Assembly (NCBI RefSeq): GCF_000003855.2
Contig: NW_003101681.1
Span: 4,801,195 to 4,865,194, forward strand
Length of the DNA: 64,000 nucleotides
Origin: Blastomyces gilchristii SLH14081
Lineage: Eukaryota; Ascomycota; Eurotiomycetes; Onygenales; Ajellomycetaceae
Reading direction: 5' to 3'
In this document: piece after piece, positions 11,737-25,965 of the stretch
How the letters are laid out: each line of letters starts with the position of its first letter
Position numbering within the stretch: position 1 is the stretch's first letter
Made by a program: the position numbers and the translations under genes
Notes under the pieces: generated by a model
Seen by the model: only the letters and a program-made list of their open reading frames with translations
Databases searched by the model: none
Told to the model about the DNA's origin: nothing

Positions 11737-13100
11737 AATATCTTTTCTAGTTAATATGAACAATACTCTTCTCTGCTATCTGAACTGAAAAATATGCAGA
11801 ACCTCTTAGAAGATTTACTCAAAGCAGTAAGAAAAGCAGCTGAAACTGCTGAACTGAAATCAAAGCTCTGTACATGTATGAGAATTCTAAATGAAATCAA
11901 GGCCTTGTATATACAGTGGCAGACTGAGACAGAAGTCAAATAACAATTAACATTCACTGTAGATGAAGTATTCACTATGAAGAGCTTCACTGATGCAATC
12001 ATTATCATTAATAAGAATAGAGAAAACCAGGTCTTAGGCCTGCAGTGAGAGAATGAATATTTACAGATGACTATGCTAAATATGAAGATCTCATCACAAT
12101 TATTCATAATCTCTTCAGAAGTGTACACATTATCAGAGACTGCTGCGCAGAATGAGAATCTGAATATGAGATACATCAAGTCAGAAGATCTCTCACAGTC
12201 ATCAAGCTTTAATAGTGACTGAAAAAATGATGCTGCAATCAGCTGGCTAAGTCAGATGTAATTATATTATTGAATTGAATGCAAACTTACAGACAGACAG
12301 TCAACAGAATTTCAACAAGTCTTAAGATCTGTCATGTTTCTACATAGAAAAGTGAAGTCATTATAAATAACTGATAAAAAGATGAATCTTGCAGATTTGA
12401 AACAATATTCATTTCTATAAATATAGAATGAGTTTTTCAAATGAATCTTATATAACTTTGAGAAAGTGAACATGTAAGACAAGTATTACAAATACTTCAC
12501 TGAGTGTAGATAAGTGAGTGATCTTATATTATACTTCACACACTTCAGTTTATACTATCTTATGTTGAATGAAGAGCTTTTAACATCTTTCTATTTACAG
12601 ATCTTTATTCATGATCTTATATCTGAGTTGAGAGCAGAATAAAAATACTTAATCTCACAGTCAGACACAGTGAAGAAAGCATACAATATTCTTATTATAT
12701 GAGAATAAGTGAGTTAACTATGATAGAAAATACTGTAATTGAGTATATCTTAACAGAGAACAGATTATCAGACTTCTATAATACAAGCTACACACTCAGA
12801 TATGATGAATCTAGATTTGAATGTTATTGCTAATGTGCTGAATTCTCTGAGAAAGAAATCCTCTGAGTGAAAATCTGAGTGTCATGAGCATTGAGCTTGC
12901 TTCAACTATGAATGCCAGAATCATGATACAAAGAATTATACACAGTGTGCACAGTTAAGAGAAGCAAGAGAGTTAAAAAACTAGCAGAATCAGTGAGCTC
13001 AGAGACACTCACTGATATTCTATGAAAAGTTTTCAAAGTAAAAGAGATATCTGTGTTAGATAACTCTCTGAATTCTGTGAATGTCAAGAGAAAGCAGGCT
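11737..13100 (+). pseudogene. Family D gag remnant
   Basis: Degenerate plus-strand coding sequence with many stops. A capsid-like stretch lies at about 12235-12720. A zinc knuckle at 12898-12939 has Tyr in place of the second and fourth metal ligands (CX2[Y]X4HX4[Y]), explained by TGT-to-TAT changes. Position before protease and RT supports Gag. The exact start codon is not certain. Confidence 0.6.
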
Positions 13101-13189
13101 TCTGAATGAGATGTGAGTGAGAATGAAGTGAATACTCATCTCAATACATTGAGACCTGAAATATTAATGTATAAGAAGCACTTGAATAA

Positions 13190-16100
13190 GAATTAAGAGA
13201 TGACTGCAAAAGTGTTAGCAGACACAGAAGTATCTATATAATATATTAGTAATTATATAATCTGAAGACTGAAAGAGATCTGCTGAGTGAAGAATCTCTG
13301 ATATATAAGATTGTCTGATAACTGATATTTGATATTATCTGTAAGAGTAAGAGTTCTCTTACACTTTGAAGAATGATCTTACTATATTTGAGCATGAGAG
13401 CTGCAGAACATGAAATACAATCTTATTCTTGAACTTGATTGATTTCAAAGATTCAATCTGCAGATTCAATGATGTATATATCATATACAGTTAACTGATA
13501 GAAAGAAAATAGTTCATATAATTCTATCAACTGATATGAGAAGAACATTTCATGTCTCTGATATAAAAGAATTAAATGTGCTTATACATCAATAAGCAAA
13601 GAGAATGATTTGTAAGATCTCATCTGAAAGCATTCTGTATATCATACAGAATCTGAAAGTGAAGAAAATCAAGATAAAGAATATATAGAAGAATAAGTGT
13701 ATGAAGAAGCTTCTGAAGAAGTATGAGAAGATCTTCTGAACAGATCTTTCATCAGAATTACTGCTGAAATGAGGATTTGTACATGAGATTGACACAGAGA
13801 ACATGAAATCAGTCAATCAGAATGCATATTCTCTGTCACAAATGCATCTTGAAGAACAGAAGTGTTAGATCACAGACCTTCTAAAACATGATCTCATACA
13901 ACTCTCATCAAGTGTGTGAGGCTTTTCAGTTCTATTTATAACAAAGATAGATGAGGAGTGACAGATGTGTATTAATTATTAAGCACTTAACAAGCTTATA
14001 ATCAAGAATGAATATTCACTGTTATAAATTCAACAACAGTTAAATACAGTTAAAAACATCTGATATCTATTAAAGATTGATCTTCTCTTGAGATACTGAT
14101 AGATCTGTATAGATGAACTGTCAGTACTGTGAACTGCATTTAATATATAATAAGAGAAGTTTGAATTTCTGATAATGTTATTTATTCTGATAAATGTGTC
14201 TGTTATCTTTTAAACAATGATGAATATAATTCTTTATAAACAGAATGAAACCTCATATCTTGTATATCTTAATAACATTCTAGTCTTTTCAAACTTATAT
14301 AATGAATATCTGAAGTTTCTTGATAAAGTGCTTATAACTCTGACAGAGTATAAGCTCTACATTAAATTAATAAAGTATGTGTTTGAAATAGAAGAGTTGA
14401 AGTTTATAGAATATGTAGTAAGTGATAACTGTATATATCTTATTTCAGAGAAATTGAATGTTGTAGTGAATTAACTGTGACTGAGAAATATACACTATGT
14501 ACAATAGTTTCTTGAGTTGATCTCATATTACTGCAGATTCATTAAGAATTTCATATAAATATCTGCATCACTCTCAGATCTCTTAAGAGAAACAGATATA
14601 AATCTGTGAAAGAAGAAGTTTTGTTCAATCATCTGAAATATCATGTATAAAGAGGCTTTTCTCACACTGAGAGAATATATAACAACATTCTCAGTGCTTA
14701 TTCAATCAGATTATGATAAACCTTTCTACATTGAGATGCATGTATCTGAATAAGCTATCAGAGACACTCTTCTATAAATAGATAAGAATAACAAGCTGCA
14801 TCTGATGATGTATGATAGTAGGAAACTGTTAGATACTGAGCACAATTACTCAGTATATGAAAAGAAATTGCTAGCAATCAAGCATGTGCTGATGTTATGA
14901 AATAGATATATCAATAATAAGTATATAATAACAGTGATCATGAATTATAAAAGTCTTATCTATCTACAATTAATGATAAAACCTTTTAAATACTTAGCAT
15001 GTTGAATCTCAGAGTTTCAAGTGTACAATCTTAATATTAAATACTGAAAGAGATTGAATACTGTGATATCTGATACAATCAGTTGCAGATCTGATTTCAT
15101 GAGTGAGAGTTCTGTGAATCAGATACAAGAAAAGTTTGTATTAAATACACTGAGAGAATGTAAGGAATTAGAATGAGTGAATACAATGATCTCTCACTTG
15201 AAGAATGATAAGATGTCAGATGACAAGCATCTTATGAAAGTAGTAAAAGAGATGCTTTCAAACTTGAAGCTGAGAAAATTGAAAAATGATGTTATACTTT
15301 ACTGTAATTCAGAATACATGAAAGCTCTGTATCTAGAACATTTATTTAGACATGACTTGATGACTCACATGCACAAGAAATTCAGTCACTTAGAAAGCTC
15401 TGAACTCATGAGTGTACTTGAATCAAGAGTGTACTGATTAAGCATGACTGAGAATATTCAGATATACACTCATAAGTGTCTGAATTGTCAGATTGTGAAA
15501 GAATCTAAGAAAGAGTTAGAATGTGAGAAAGTGTAACATTAGATGAAATGTACAATACAACTGTTTAAATGATGAGAGATGAATCTTATAGACATACTGT
15601 CACAAACATCAAATAGAAATTGATAAATAATCACTGCTATTAATTACACTACTGACTGACCAGTTGTGAAAGCAGTTTCAGAAATAATAGAGAAGAGAAT
15701 AATGAAGTTTCTACATAATAAGATCTATATCAACTATGAAATACTGCATGAGATTCTAACTGATAATGATGTGAATCTTGTAGAAGAAGCAGTGAGGTAT
15801 TTTATAAGTCAGTTATAAATAAGATATTATAGAATAACATTATATTATCTGCAGATAAATGAGAAGATGAAACACTTGAATGAAATCTTGAATAACATAC
15901 TGATAAAATATTCAGTGAGTAAGTTAATATAATTATGAGATGAATATCTTGATCAGGTACTATTAGTCACATGAATTCAGCAGTATATAGTCTTCAAGTG
16001 TTCATCATTCTATTTATTGTATGAATTGCATTCATGCATTCTGAAGAATGCTTCAGAAAAAGTGAAGAAGAAAACAGTGATTATGAATGCATCAGTTGCA

Positions 16101-16920
16101 GATGCAGCAGAAACAATAGTTATGAATACAACAGTTGCAGATACAGCAGTCACAGATGCAGAATCAAGATTAAAAGAGATCAGTCATGCATGTACAAAAG
16201 CTAATGAGTTACTTCTGAACTGAGCAATTTAATTGAAAAGAATATAAGACTCACTAGTTAAGAAATCAAGTCTCAAGATAGAAATATAAGTTCTCATACA
16301 CAATGAGAGCTCTGAGAAGTTTCAACCAAGGTGATTTGAGTTATATAAAATACTTAAATCACATTCTCTGAAAACATACACATTGAAAGAATCAGAGGAA
16401 TAAGTCTTATACAACTTAATAAATGATTCATATTTTATAAAAGTAAAGATGTAAGATCTGAGCAGATTATAATCATCTACAGCACTATTATCAGTGTTGA
16501 AAAAGAAGAGACTTATAATTAAAAAGTCTTATGAAGTAAGAGAAATCATAGATGCTTATGAATCAGATGATTTCACTTATTCTGATCTTTTCATAATTAT
16601 AAGAAAAGAATGAGAAGAAATGAAGAAATCAGATAAATATCATACTTTAATAAGTAATGAGACTATAGTCAGTTGTATAATAAGACACTGCAGACAGTGA
16701 ATATAATATAGTAAAGAGCAGTCTCAGAGCAGCAGACTTACACATAAGTCAGATTACAGAAGAAAAAGAAATTCAGAGTTGAATTTGACTGTTTACACTA
16801 GTTCAATTACAAAGACAACAGAGAATGAAGCATCTGAAACATCTGTGAATGCATGAAATTAAGTCATCTTAATTTCTGAGAACACTCAGAGATTGAATGA
16901 GATTAGTTTTAATAAGCTGT
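13190..16920 (+). pseudogene. Family D pol remnant (PR-RT-RH-IN)
   Basis: An aspartic protease-like LADTEV block at about 13217 is followed by a reverse transcriptase. The RT has a CINY/ALNKL block around 13970 and YLNNILVFS at 14264-14290, where the catalytic YLDD has become YLNN. An RNase H segment follows at about 14700-15050. The integrase has an HX3H pair and CLNC zinc motif (about 15336-15490), a core domain with a degenerate TDN box (about 15760), and a PRWFELYKIL block (about 16325-16355) typical of the integrase C-terminus. Copy 2 repeats the same order. Stops are mostly TGA and TAA. Confidence 0.75.
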
Positions 16921-17209
16921 TTACTGTAGTAGTCTGAGCAGGTGAAGAGAGATAGTATAATGTATAAGACAGAATTATAAGAGATGAAAGCTGCTGAATC
17001 TAGTCACTGAATACTGTATTATATAGAGATCATGTAAGAGTAGTAGCTAGCAGATAAAGAAAAAGTGTAAGAAAAGAAAAGAAATAATGAATTAATTATC
17101 AACTGTAAGAGTCAGCTGTAAAAGACAAATATTATCATATATATCTCATTCATTTTCATACATCATATATTTAATCTATTTTCAATGTCATATCATCTGA
17201 AAAATGTCA

Positions 17210-18130
17210 AAAACAAAGAAAATCTCAGAACTTGAGATTTATAAGAAATTTAAGAGCTGCAAGCTACTCTCACAATAACACTGTGTATGTCTTCAATTTC
17301 TCTATCACTCTGTGTATGATATTAGTATCATTGATCACAAGATTGACTGAAATGCTAATATAGAAATATGTACATGTATATGTAGAAAAATTGAAGAAGA
17401 GTGTGAGACTCACAGAATCAGAAGTCAAGACAGAGAAAATGAAGATAGAAGAAATGAAAGAAGAAGAGAGTGTAGAACTGAATAAATAACAGTGAGAGCT
17501 ACTTGAAATTGAATGCTTATAATTCAGTGTACACACAATCTTCTCTGCAGAGAAGAGAGAGAAAGTGATGAAAGAAGCTTAAGAGTGAGAGAAGATAGTC
17601 TTGACAGTGTAATCATCTTTGATTAGAATGATCTCTGATGCTGAAGTAACTAAGAATCATTGTTAGTGTATGAGAACTGCAAAATCAGAGATGAGAACAG
17701 TTACTGAATGAATATCTACTAGTCTTAGAGTTGTACATGCAATTACAACATGTATGAGACTTTTCAGAAAGAGAGAGAGAGATATGAAATAATATAGAAA
17801 GCAGAATACAGTGTGTGAACAGCTCATTCTTATAATAACATCTCAGATAAGATGTATAAGCCTCATATCTGTGAGTATAAAAGAGTATAATATCTGAGTT
17901 TCTATTTCTGAAAACACAGATATTCTTCATCTACATCATGAAGTCAGATAACAAATGTTAGAGAATAGACTAATATAGATTAATTATTCTGAAGATATTT
18001 ATCAGAGTGAATATATCTATAATATTGAATTTAATAATTATAAAAAGTTTCTTAATATCTATGAATATTATAACTTTATGTATAATAAAATCTATAATGA
18101 TTTTTTCTAAAGACAAGAAAATCAGTGTTA
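17210..18130 (+). pseudogene. Family D extra region downstream of integrase (unknown)
   Basis: Between integrase and 3' end, this family has about 900 bp that is conserved in copy 2 (about 24905-25810). In one plus-strand frame, both copies read as a lysine/glutamate-rich protein with a hydrophobic segment near the start, broken mainly by TGA. I do not recognise a domain. It could be an accessory ORF, part of Gag-Pol, or non-coding. On the minus strand both copies also keep two short open frames (81 and 88 codons). Confidence 0.35.
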
Positions 18131-18399
18131 GAAAGAAAAGATAAAAAAAGAAAAGACTTATAATTTTAACACTGTTAAGAAGAGAAGTGATTCTCTGATA
18201 TAAATAAATAATTATCTTATCATAAATATTTAAAATGAATATAATAATCAGTGTCTGTGACTGAGCTTTAAATAGTTGTATTGTATACAGTCTTTGTATA
18301 ATAAATTATTTTAGAGATTAGTAAGAAGAGCAGAAGTATATATACTGAGAAATATGATTTATTAAGTCTATACAACATCTTCTTGAAATGAGAAGAGCT

Positions 18400-18520
18400 G
18401 ATAATAAAAGTAGAGATGACAGAAGCAGAGAGAGCAGAAGTAGTGAGAGTGAGAGTCACAGAAACAGAGATAGTGAGAGCAGGAGAATCAGACACAGAGA
18501 CAGATGTAAGAGATTGAGAA
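18400..18520 (+). repeat. Purine-rich GA(C/A)AGA-type repeat
   Basis: Irregular repeats built on AGAGCAGAAGTAGTGAGAG and similar units, corresponding to the longer array at 26630-26770 in copy 2. Such arrays near the 3' end may be part of the element or its low-complexity coding end. Confidence 0.6.
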
Positions 18521-19270
18521 GTCAGCATGGCCCAGTTGATAAGACTGATAATCAAGGCTGCACACATTAGAGGTGTGTGGGTTTGAATCTCATCACTGAC
18601 ACTTGCCACTTCTTACCCATGAAAGCCCTCATGTAATAGGGGCTGAGCCTAATTAGTAAGGCTTGATGCAGGGTAGAACTCTCTATTGCAAGCCAAGTCA
18701 CTAGTTAAGCAAGATTCTGTGAACACTCATCAGAGCTGATATGAGATGCCAATGTCTCACTATTCTACTGTGCACCCATCAAGGTTCTAATGATATAGAG
18801 CCAAGCCTAATGTAGTGGTTATACACTACTTAAGTGAGTCTCTAACTAGAACTGTCATTGAAGCCTAGCTCCCCTTCAAATACAGAGAATGATTTTGAAA
18901 ATCACCTGACTAGCAGGCCTAGACATGCATCTAGGCCCTAGGCAGAGCACCCTGATAGGCTAGAGCCTGCAAGCTCACTGTCAAGCCCTAATACTGGCAG
19001 AGAGGACTGCAGTCATCAAGTCTATGATTAGTCTCTAACACAGGGTGAGGCCATGACAGCTGATTGATAGGCCTATGAGCATCTAATGAGACCGAGATCA
19101 GCAATCAAAAGCTTGGTGTGTACATCACCAAGTAGGCAGTGACAGCCACTAACTAACATCCCTGGAAATTAGTGGCTGGCCTGAGAGAATAAATGTGATG
19201 ATCAGTTAATTATAGAGGATTAAATGTAATTAGCTTAAGATGCATTCTGTGGGTGACTAGTGCCTGTAGT
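18521..19270 (+). mobile_element. tRNA-related SINE-like segment
   Basis: This segment begins sharply at 18521 in family D sequence. An A-box-like TGGCCCAGTTGAT (18528-18540) and a B-box-like GGGTTTGAATCT (18579-18590) are spaced as in RNA polymerase III promoters. GTCAG at 18521 can pair with CTGAC at 18596-18600, like an acceptor stem. The rest is about 670 bp of unique sequence that joins directly to a LINE body at 19271. It retains many CC and GG dinucleotides but almost no CpG, so its mutation state differs from the flanks. A full cloverleaf cannot be drawn with confidence, so it is not called a functional tRNA. Confidence 0.5.
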
Positions 19271-22258
19271 CACTTCTCAACTATATTGATGAAAATGACT
19301 GAGAATGGCCTGATCTTACTCAAGATGAATTAGAGTCAGCTATCTTCTCAAGTTCAGTTAAAACTGCTGCAGGGCCTGATTCAATTAATCACTTGATTAT
19401 TCAAAATACATACTTCTACTTAAAGAATGAATATTTTAAGCTCTTTTTTAATCTCTTGAAAAATGAATATCATTCTGAATGCTGAAGAGAAGTCACTGAA
19501 GTGATTCTTATAAAATTTAATAGAAAAACTTCAATTCTTAAGTCATATAGAGTAATATCTCTATTGAACTGTTTAGAAAAGATTTTAGAAAAGATAATAG
19601 CTACTTAACTATCTTTTATAAGCTCTATCAGTAATTCTCTGTTATTCAGTGAATAAATGAGAGATAGAAAACAGTGTTCTGCAATTAACACTGTTCTCTC
19701 AGTTATTCATAATATTCAGATAGCAAAGCATGAAGATCTGGTCTCAACTGCAGTTTTTATTGATATAAAAGAAGTATTTAATCATGTTTCAAAGTCAAAG
19801 TTAATTCAGACTTTGAAGATATTAAAACTATCACTTTCTCTAATAAAATAAGTTAACTATTTTATATCTAAAAGAATTATACAACTTTTCTTTGATAAAA
19901 TGAAATAAGACAAGACTGAGATAAAAATAGAAGTACTGTAAGAATCTTCAATCTCACTCATTTTATTTACAATATACACTGTATATCTATTCAAAAATAG
20001 AAATATGAGAATAGTACAATCTCTAAGTTATATGAATGATATTGATCTAGTCTACAGCTTAAAAACTATTAAAGAGAATTTGAAAGTGATTGAAGAAGCT
20101 GCAAAGAAAATCTTTGTTAGAGTAGATATCAATTAAATTTAATTTAATATGAATAAAACTGAGTTAATTCATTTCTTTTCTAGATTCAATGAGAAAGAAC
20201 TATCTCTAACTCTTTTAAATAGAGAGATTAAACCCAGTGTTAATATCAAATGATTAGAAGTATGATTAAACTTTAAGTTGAATTTTAAATATCATATTCA
20301 ATAAAGAACTGTCAAGGCAGAAAGACTATTGAATAACATAATCAGACTATCAAATATAGAGAGAGGTCTATTCTTCCAGACTATGAGACAGTTATATATA
20401 GCCTGTATTATATCAGTAGCTGATTATGAAGTTCAAGTTTGATAAAATAATCAAGAGAATTTCACTGAACTCTTTCAAAGTCTGTAAAACAGAGTCTTAA
20501 GAAGAATTCTGAGAGTATTTAAATCATCTTCTATTAAAGCAATGAAAATTGAAGCTTCAATTTCTTCTTCTGCTATTAGATTTGAAAAGACCTGTATGAA
20601 CTATACTCTGAGAGTTATAAAGATGAGCTTAAATCATATAATCAGAGAAAGAGTCTCTTCTTCATTTCTATCAATTAACTCTGAAAATGAACTGAATTGA
20701 AATAGATTTCTTAATTGAAATGAAAATAATTCTTTAAAGAAGATGTCTTCTCAACTGTACAGACTATACTCTCTGATTAAAAATCAATTTTCTTCTTTAA
20801 ATGTTGAAAAAGTTGATCATGAGAAGTTATCTCTCTGAAGAGAAAAGCTTGAATCTCTTATAGACTTATAAATAAGTGAACTATCTAAAGAGAAAGAATA
20901 TGAACAGTATTTGAAGAGAATTTCTACAATTAATATAAAAGACTCTATTCTGATTTATTCAGATGACTTAAAAAATGAGAATTTGAATAGATTAGATACA
21001 GACATTGCTTATACTGAAGATAATATCAATTTTATCTCAGATTTCTGAAATTTAGACTGTGAATCTGAAGTCTTTGATGCTGAACTATTTGCAATAGTGA
21101 AAGCTTTCAAACTCATTGAAATAAAATCTTATAAAAGAGGAAATAGTTTGAAAGAGACATGAATATTCTCTGATAGTCAAGCTGTTTTAAAAAGACTTAG
21201 AAATAGTCAGATTTATAATGATTAAATGAATCTTGAACTGATCTTAAACTCTGTTTTAAAAATTTAAAAGAGAAGAATATCAAAGCTGATAATTCATCTG
21301 CACTGAGTTTCTGCTTATATGAATATTCATGCTAATGAATTGACTGATTCAGCTGCAAAAAAGAGTGCAGAATTAAGCAGATCTATTCAAAAAATCATGT
21401 TCTAGTCTTTTATAAAGAGAGAAATAAAAGAATCTTGTTTAGACAAGTGAAATGAAAGCTGACAGAAATAAAAGAAGAGTATACATTATTCAAGATTTGA
21501 AATAAAACCCAAGTGAAAATCTTGTTTAATTAAATATAAAAAGAAAATATTCTCATCTATAATACAGGTGAAACTAGAACATGGCTATTTCAAATCTTAT
21601 ATACAAAGATTTGATGATAGATTTGACTTAATAGAATGCTTATTCTGTAATACAAATGAGAATTCTGAGCATATTATAATACACTGTGCATTATACAATA
21701 GTCTCAGAGCCAGATTGAAAGAGAAGTATGATTTAAATCAATTAAATATGAGATTCTTATTCTCAACTGAGACAGGAATTAAATACTTAATAGACTTTCT
21801 ATCAGAAACTCAAGCAGCTATAAGAAAATGGCTAAATTCAGAAATATCTGAATATGAAGAGAAGAAAATCAATCAGATATAGTCTGTTAAAACAGCTATA
21901 TACTATTTTTTAATAATTTGTTTTGTTACAGTCTCTCTTTACTTTATCTTTTTCTTTCAATTCCTTTCTATCTATCTATTTAATGTGTCTATCTTTAAGA
22001 CTGTGTTCTCTTTTCCTTTGTCATGAGATTGTCAAATGATTTCAAAGTATCAGAAGATGTTAAAACACTACAATTTGTAAACAGTTTTTGTATTCTGAGC
22101 TGGAATTTTCTGATTTTGTATATCTGAAATTGATGAATGTATAATAGTTAACTTTACAGATATAGGAAAAACCCTGAGAACTAAAAGTTCTCAGGTAGAT
22201 GTCATAGTCTCTGACTGCATACATCTATAATTGAAGAATAATAATAATAATAATAATT
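19271..22258 (+). mobile_element. Tad1-like LINE, copy 2 (5' truncated)
   Basis: Aligns with 3739-6722 of copy 1 from CACTTCTCAACT to the AAT tail. It covers part of the reverse transcriptase, RNase H, C-terminal finger and 3' UTR. The YVDD box has decayed (about 20027-20040). The longest surviving stretch is at 21568-21882 and ends at the same stop as copy 1. 5' truncation is typical of LINE insertion, but here the truncated end is fused to the SINE-like segment. The right junction lies in the reverse transcriptase region of family D copy 2. Confidence 0.85.
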
Positions 22259-25200
22259 AACTGCAGCTGAGAAATATATACTATGTATAACAGTTTCTTA
22301 AGTTGATCTCATACTACTGCAGATTTATCAAAGATTTTGTATAAATAGCTGCATCACTCTTAGATCTCTTAAGAGAAACAGATGTTAATCTGTAAAAGAA
22401 GAAGTTTTATTCAATTATCTGAAATACTGTGTATGAAGAGATCTTTCTCATATTGAGAAAATGTGTGATAATATTCTCAGTACTTATTTAATCAGATTGT
22501 GATAAATCTTTCTATATTAAGATAAATACATCTGAATGAGCTATTAGAGACACTCTTCTATAGATGAGTAAGAATAACAAGCTGCACTCAGTGATGTATA
22601 ATAGTAGAAAACTATCAGGCACTCAACTCAAATACTCAGTGTATGAAAAGAAATTACTGATAATTAAGCATGGACTGATGTTATGAGATAGATATATTAA
22701 TAATAAGTATATAATAATAATAATTATAGATTATAAAAGCCTTGTCTATCTATAATTAATAATAAAATCTTTCAAATACTTAGTATGTTGAATCTCAGAG
22801 TTTCAAGTATACAATCTTTATATTAAACACTGAAAGAGATTGAATACTGTAATATCTAATATAATCAGTCACAGATCTGATTTTATAAGTAAGAGTTCTG
22901 TGAATCAGATATAAGAGAAGTTTGTATTAAATATACTAAGAGAATATAAGAAATCAGAATGAGTGAATATAATGATCTCTTACTTAAAGAATGATAAGAT
23001 GTCAGATAATAAGCATCTTGTAAAAGTAGTAGAAGAGATACTTTCAAACTTTAAGCTGAGAAAATTGAAAAACAATGTTATGCTTTACTGTGATCTAGAA
23101 TATGTAAAAGCTTTCTATCTGAAACATTTATTTAGACATCACTTAGTAACTTGTATGCACAAGGAATTCAGTCACTTAGAAAGCTCTGAACTTATAAATA
23201 TACTTGAATCAAGAGTGTACTAATTAAGCATGACTGAGAATATTCAGATATACACTCACAAGCGCCTGAATTATTAGGTTGTGAAAGAATCTAAGAAAGA
23301 GTTAGAATGTGAGAAAGTATAATATCAGATGAAATGTATAATACAACTGTTTAAATAATAAGAAGTGAATCTCATAGATATATATTATCATGAACACTAA
23401 ATGAAAATTGTTGAATAATCACTACTATTAACTATGCTACTGACTGATCAGTTATAAAAGCAGCTTCAGAGATGACTGAGAAGATAGTAATAAAGTTTTT
23501 ATATAATAAGATCTATGTTAACTATGAAATGCTGTGTGAAATTCTGATAGATAATAATGTAATCTCATAGAAAAAGTAATGAGGCATTTCATAAGTCAGT
23601 TACAAACAAGATATTATACAACAACATTATATCATCTGTAGATAAACAGAAAGATCAAACACTTGAATAAAATTCTGAGTAATATACTGATAAAATATCT
23701 AGTGAATAAGTCTATGAGACTATGAGATGAATATCTTGAACAGGTGTTATTGATCACATGAATTCAGTAGTATACAGTCTTTAAGTGTTTATTATTCTAT
23801 CTATTGTATGAATTGCATCCGCGCATTTCAGAGAATGCTTTGAAAAAGATGAGAGAGAGAACAGCAGTTACAGACACAATAGTCACAGTAGTTGCAGACA
23901 CAGCAGTTACAGACACAGAATCAAGATTAAAAGAGATCAGTTATACATGTATAAAAGCTAATAAGTTACTTCTGAACTGAGCAATTCAATTAAAAAGAAT
24001 ATGAGACTCACTAGTTAAGAAATTAAGTCTTAAGATGAGAATATAAGTTCTTATATATAATGAGAGTTCTGAGAAGTTTTAATCTAGATGATTTGAACTC
24101 TATAAAATACTCAAATCACATTGTCTGAGAATATATGCATTGAAAGAATCAGAGAGACAGATCTTATATAACTTAATAAATAATTCATATCTTATAGAGA
24201 CAAAGATACAAGATCTGAGTAAATTATAATTATTCACAGCACTATTATTAGCATTGAAAAAGAAGAGACTTATAATTAAAAAGTCTTACAAAGTAAGAGA
24301 AATTATAGACACTTATAAATCAGATAATCTCACTTATTTTAATCTTTTCATAATTATAAGAAAAGAATGAAAAGTAATGAAGAAATCAGATGAATATCAC
24401 ACTTTAATAAGTAATAAGACTGTAGTCAGTTATAGCAGCAGACTTGTATATGAGTCAGATCACAGAAGAAAAAGAGATTCAGAGTTAAATTCAACTGATT
24501 ATATCAGTTCAGTTATAAAGATAACAGAGAATAAAACATCTGAAACATCTGTGAATATATGAAATTAAGTCATCTTAACTTCTGAGAACATTCAGAGATT
24601 GAATGAGATTAGTTTCAATGAGCTGTTTACTGTAGTAGTCTGAGTGAGTGAAGAGAGATAGTATAATATATAAGACAGAATTATAAGAGATGAAAGCTGC
24701 TGAATCTAGTCACTGAACATTGTATTATATAGAGATCACATAGAAGTAGTGACTAGCAGATAAAGAAAAAGTGTAAGAAAAGAGAAGAGATAATGAATTA
24801 ATTATCAACTATAAGAGTTACCTGTAAAAAGACAAATATTATTATACACATGTTATTTATTTTTATATATTACATATTTAATCTATTTTCAATACCATGT
24901 TATCTGAAAAATGTCAAAAATAAAGAAAATCTCAAAACTCAAGATCTGTAAGAGATTCAACAGCTGTAAGCTGCTCTTATAATAATATTATATATGTTTC
25001 TGATTTCTCTATCACTCTGTGTACAATATTAATATTGTTTATTACAAGATTGACTGAAATGTGAATATAAAAATATGTATATGTATGTGTAGAAAAATTG
25101 AAAGAGAGCACAGAACTTACAGAATCAGAAGTCAGAATAGAAAGAGTAATAGTGAAAGAAACTGAAGAAGAAGAGAGTACAGAATCAAATGAATAACAGT

Positions 25201-25965
25201 GAGAGTTATTTAAGACTAAATACTTATAATCTGATATGCACACAATCTTCTCTGCAGAGAAGAAAGAGAAAATAACAGAAGAAGCTTAAGAGTGAGAGAA
25301 GATAGTCTTAGCAGTGATATTATCTTCAGAGATTAAAATAGTCTCTGACACTGAAGCAACTAAGAATCATTGTTAGTATATAAAACTGTAAAATCAGAGA
25401 TGAGAATAGTTACTGAATAAATATCTACTCATCTTAGAATTGTATATGTAATTATAACACATATAAGACTTCTCAGAAAGAGAGAGAGAGACACAGAGAA
25501 GTACAGAGAGAAGAATACAGTGTATAAACAGCTCATTCTCATGATAATATCTCAGACAAGGTGTATAAGTCTCATACTTACAGATGTAAAAGAGTATGAC
25601 ATCTGTATTTCTGTTTCTGAAAACACAGATATTCTTCACCTGTATTACAAAGTCAGATGATAAACATCAGAGAATAAGCTGATATAAGTCAATTATTTCA
25701 AAGATATTTATCAGAGCTAATATATCTGTAATATTGAATTTAATAGTTGTAAAAAGTTTCTTGATATCAGTGAATATTATAACTCTGAACATAATAAAAT
25801 CTATAATAATTTTCTCTAAAAACAGAAAAATCAGTGTCAGAAAGAAAAGATGAAGAAAAAAAGACTTATAATCTTAACACTGTTGAAGAGATAATTCTTC
25901 AGTATGAATATATAATTATCTTATCATGAATATTTAAAATAAATGTAATAATCAGCATCTGTGAC

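Larger units (their letters stand above)
11152..18520 (+). mobile_element. Gypsy-type element, family D, copy 1 (3' truncated)
   Basis: Starts with a 167-bp LTR, followed by gag, protease, reverse transcriptase, RNase H, integrase and an extra conserved region. It ends at 18520, where a SINE-like segment begins, so its 3' LTR is missing. The order protease-RT-RNase H-integrase places it in the Gypsy superfamily. Copy 2 at 22259-27630 supplies the 3' end of the family. All frames are riddled with stops. Confidence 0.8.
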
